Origin: Levilactobacillus namurensis DSM 19117
GTDB taxonomy: Bacteria > Bacillota > Bacilli > Lactobacillales > Lactobacillaceae
Length of the DNA: 61,784 nt
Assembly (NCBI RefSeq): GCF_001434785.1
Contig: NZ_AZDT01000008.1
Coordinates: 1 to 61,784, forward strand
Reading direction: 5' to 3'
The notes beneath the pieces are model-generated. The model was not told the DNA's origin. It worked only from the letters and a program-made list of their open reading frames with translations, and did not search any database. A program made the position numbers and the translations under genes. Positions within the stretch are counted from its first letter, which is position 1. Each line of letters opens with the position of its first letter. Positions 59,988 to 61,784 of the stretch are shown here, piece after piece.

Positions 59988-61688
59988 ATGGGAAAGAAAA
60001 TTGTGATTGTTGGTGGTGTGGCCGGAGGTGCTTCCGTCGCGGCTCGCGCACGACGCCTGGATGAGCAGGCCCAGATCACCATTTACGAAAAGGGACCAGA
60101 CGTGGGCTTTTCGAACTGTTCGTTACCCTATTACCTTTCCCGGACGGTCGCTTCGGCGCAGAAATTGGTCATGATGACCCCTAAACGGTTCAAGGCGCAA
60201 TATAACGTGGATGCCGTGGTCAACCATGAAGTCGTTGCGATTGACGCGGCCGCACGTACCGTTAAGGTCCAGAACTGCCAGACCGGCGACTTGACCACCG
60301 ACCACTACGATGAGCTGTTCTTGGCACCCGGGACGGTGGCCAATCGTCCGCGTCAAATTGCGGGCATCAACGGCGACCAGGTCTTCACGATGCGCAACGT
60401 CACCGACGTAGTGGCGTTAGATGACTACCTGCACGACCACCACGCGACTCACGTGGCGGTAATCGGTGGCGGGTTTATCGGTATCGAGACTGCGGAGAAC
60501 TTGACGCGGGCGGGGTACCGGGTGACCCTGATCGAGCAACGGGCGCAGGTTCTGCCGACCCTAGACGATGAACTGGTTCAGATTATCCATAAACACCTGC
60601 GCGACCACCACGTGAAGCTCTTGCTTGGACAACAGGTCACAGAAATCTCAAAGTCAGAGATGACCTTGGCGACCGGGGAGACCGTGCCCGCGACTGCAGT
60701 GGTCGTGGCCGCTGGTGGGACTCCGGCCGTACAAGTAGCCGTTGAGGCCGGTGTGACCTTGGGCGCTACGGGGGCCATTCAGGTCGATCAGCAGTACCGC
60801 ACCAATCTGCCGCACGTCTACGCGGTGGGGGATGCCATCGAGGTGCCGGACGCGTTGACCCGCCAAGCCAGACAATTAGGATTGGCCTGGCCGGCTCAGA
60901 TGGAAGCCCGCCGTGCCGTCGACCACGTGTACGGACGGCCAACGCGTAACCGGGGGTTCTATGGGGCCCAGTGTCTGCCGGTCTTTGAGCTGAACGTGGC
61001 GACGGTCGGCTATACGGAGGCGGCCAGTCGAGCACAGGGCTGGTCTGTTAAGAGTGCGCTGGTGATTTCGGAAGATAAGGTGGGGTTGATGCCCGATGCC
61101 CATCCCATTTATTTAAAGGTCGTCTTTGATGCCCTGACTGGTGAGATTTTCGGTGCCCAAGCCGTAGGTAAGGGGGATGTCGATAAGCAGGTCGACATCG
61201 TGGCCACGGTGATGCAACAACACGGGACCGTTGAGGACTTGGGCGACCTGGAGCTGTGTTACCAACCCGAGTTCAGTACCACCAAGAACGCGGTGAACTT
61301 TGCGGGTTTGGTCGCCACGAACCTCTTAAACGGGGAGTATCGGCAGGTCCCCGTCACTGCCGTTCGTGACTTGGTTGCCCAGGGAGCCGACATTATTGAC
61401 GTCCGGGAACCCGGTGAATATGCGCGGGGACACGTGGTTACGGCCCGCAACATCCCCTTGAGTCAATTCCGGCAACGCTTAGGGGAAATCGCGCATGATC
61501 ACCCGGTCTATCTCCACTGTGCTTCGGGGAAGCGTAGCTATAACGTGACGCGAGCCTTGAAGAACTTGGGGTATGCCAACGTGGTCAACGTCTCAGGGTC
61601 GTTTAACGCCCTATGCGAGTACGAGTACTTCCGCGACGTGACGGAGCAGCGTAAGCCCATCGTTACGGCGTACAGCTTTAACTTATAG
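59988..61688 (+). CDS. CoA-disulfide reductase with C-terminal rhodanese domain
   Basis: 566 residues. The FAD-binding motif IVGGVAGGAS is at the N-terminus, the single redox Cys44 in GFSNCSLPYY is that of CoA-disulfide and polysulfide reductases, and the NAD-binding VIGGGFIGIETAENL is near 155. The rhodanese domain is at ~460-555, with DVREPGEYARGHV and the active loop HCASGKRS (Cys511). The enzyme reduces CoA disulfide or per-/polysulfides with NAD(P)H. Together with the operon at 37-38.8 kb it points to sulfane-sulfur handling. A GGAG site precedes ATG 59988. Confidence 0.9.
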   Translation: MGKKIVIVGGVAGGASVAARARRLDEQAQITIYEKGPDVGFSNCSLPYYLSRTVASAQKLVMMTPKRFKAQYNVDAVVNHEVVAIDAAARTVKVQNCQTGDLTTDHYDELFLAPGTVANRPRQIAGINGDQVFTMRNVTDVVALDDYLHDHHATHVAVIGGGFIGIETAENLTRAGYRVTLIEQRAQVLPTLDDELVQIIHKHLRDHHVKLLLGQQVTEISKSEMTLATGETVPATAVVVAAGGTPAVQVAVEAGVTLGATGAIQVDQQYRTNLPHVYAVGDAIEVPDALTRQARQLGLAWPAQMEARRAVDHVYGRPTRNRGFYGAQCLPVFELNVATVGYTEAASRAQGWSVKSALVISEDKVGLMPDAHPIYLKVVFDALTGEIFGAQAVGKGDVDKQVDIVATVMQQHGTVEDLGDLELCYQPEFSTTKNAVNFAGLVATNLLNGEYRQVPVTAVRDLVAQGADIIDVREPGEYARGHVVTARNIPLSQFRQRLGEIAHDHPVYLHCASGKRSYNVTRALKNLGYANVVNVSGSFNALCEYEYFRDVTEQRKPIVTAYSFNL

Positions 61689-61692
61689 CGGT

Positions 61693-61734
61693 AAAAAATG
61701 ATGACCACCCGTCATTGGGTGGCCATCATTTTTA
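61693..61734 (+). terminator. Terminator of the CoA-disulfide reductase gene
   Basis: AAAAATGATGACCACCC and GGGTGGCCATCATTTTT pair with one mismatch. Confidence 0.85.
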
Positions 61735-61784
61735 GTATTGCCTTTAGGCCCAGTTGAGCGCGCTAAAGCGTGCGAAACAAAAAC

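Noticed and set aside
1-61784. tRNA, rRNA or prophage genes
   Set aside because: No cloverleaf with CCA end, rRNA segment, integrase, terminase or capsid gene was recognised.

Overview
The window looks like a chromosomal segment of a Lactobacillaceae species, probably of the Levilactobacillus/Lactiplantibacillus type (inference). The evidence is a malolactic cassette (mleR, mleS, mleP), an oligopeptide (Opp) transporter with three tandem binding proteins, the dipeptidase PepDA and aminopeptidase PepN, a KxYKxGKxW/LPxTG MucBP adhesin, DUF5776 and DUF805 proteins, strong AGGAGG ribosome-binding sites, and generally GC-rich codons. I saw no rRNA, tRNA, CRISPR array, complete IS or prophage. The window starts inside a broken gene.

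Layout. 1-0.52 kb: gene fragment. 0.6-0.83 kb: first copy of a structured repeat. 1.1-4.0 kb: glutamine-type amino acid ABC transporter (glnQ, glnH, two permeases). 4.2-5.5 kb: hflX. 5.8-15.6 kb: peptide import locus oppA1-oppA2-oppA3-oppB-oppC-oppD-oppF with repeated promoter and operator modules. 15.8-17.9 kb: secreted leucine-rich-repeat protein. 18-21.5 kb: GNAT, a short MutS2-like ATPase, a DUF2798 membrane protein and an NTF2-like protein. 21.6-25.3 kb: malolactic locus. 25.4-26.1 kb: histidine phosphatase. 26.2-29.1 kb: AT-rich island with one ABC half-transporter and a decayed IS30-type transposase. 29.1-36.8 kb: housekeeping genes (CPA2 antiporter, helD, coaA, a GNAT, guaA). 37.0-38.8 kb: thiol-redox operon (thioredoxin fold, ArsR-rhodanese fusion, DsbA/FrnE-like). 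39.0-44.4 kb: matrixin-like protease, zinc-ribbon/DUF805 protein and a 1215-residue adhesin. 44.6-45.8 kb: orphan MrcB-like/DUF3883 protein, a candidate restriction or defence enzyme. 45.9-51.0 kb: pepN, a DJ-1/PfpI protein, a MerR regulator, an unknown protein, and a tyrosine phosphatase gene broken by an in-frame stop. 51.5-54.5 kb: APC amino acid transporter and pepDA. 54.5-54.8 kb: second copy of the structured repeat. 54.8-59.9 kb: arabinofuranoside locus (AraC regulator, small membrane protein, GPH transporter, GH127 enzyme). 60-61.7 kb: CoA-disulfide reductase with rhodanese domain.

Much of the gene content serves amino-nitrogen supply: peptides enter through Opp, PepN and PepDA cut them, and separate carriers handle glutamine and other amino acids. 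Malate decarboxylation adds energy and acid control. Two loci handle thiol and sulfane-sulfur chemistry.

The most unusual feature is a pair of about 135-nt elements at 637-773 and 54601-54736. Both can fold into the same three-way junction although the stem sequences differ, with paired changes on both strands, which suggests an undescribed structured RNA or mobile repeat. Other candidates for novelty are the orphan MrcB-DUF3883 protein, the internal ribosome-binding site that could produce a separate 54-residue CGPDGC protein, and the multi-hairpin tail after oppA1.
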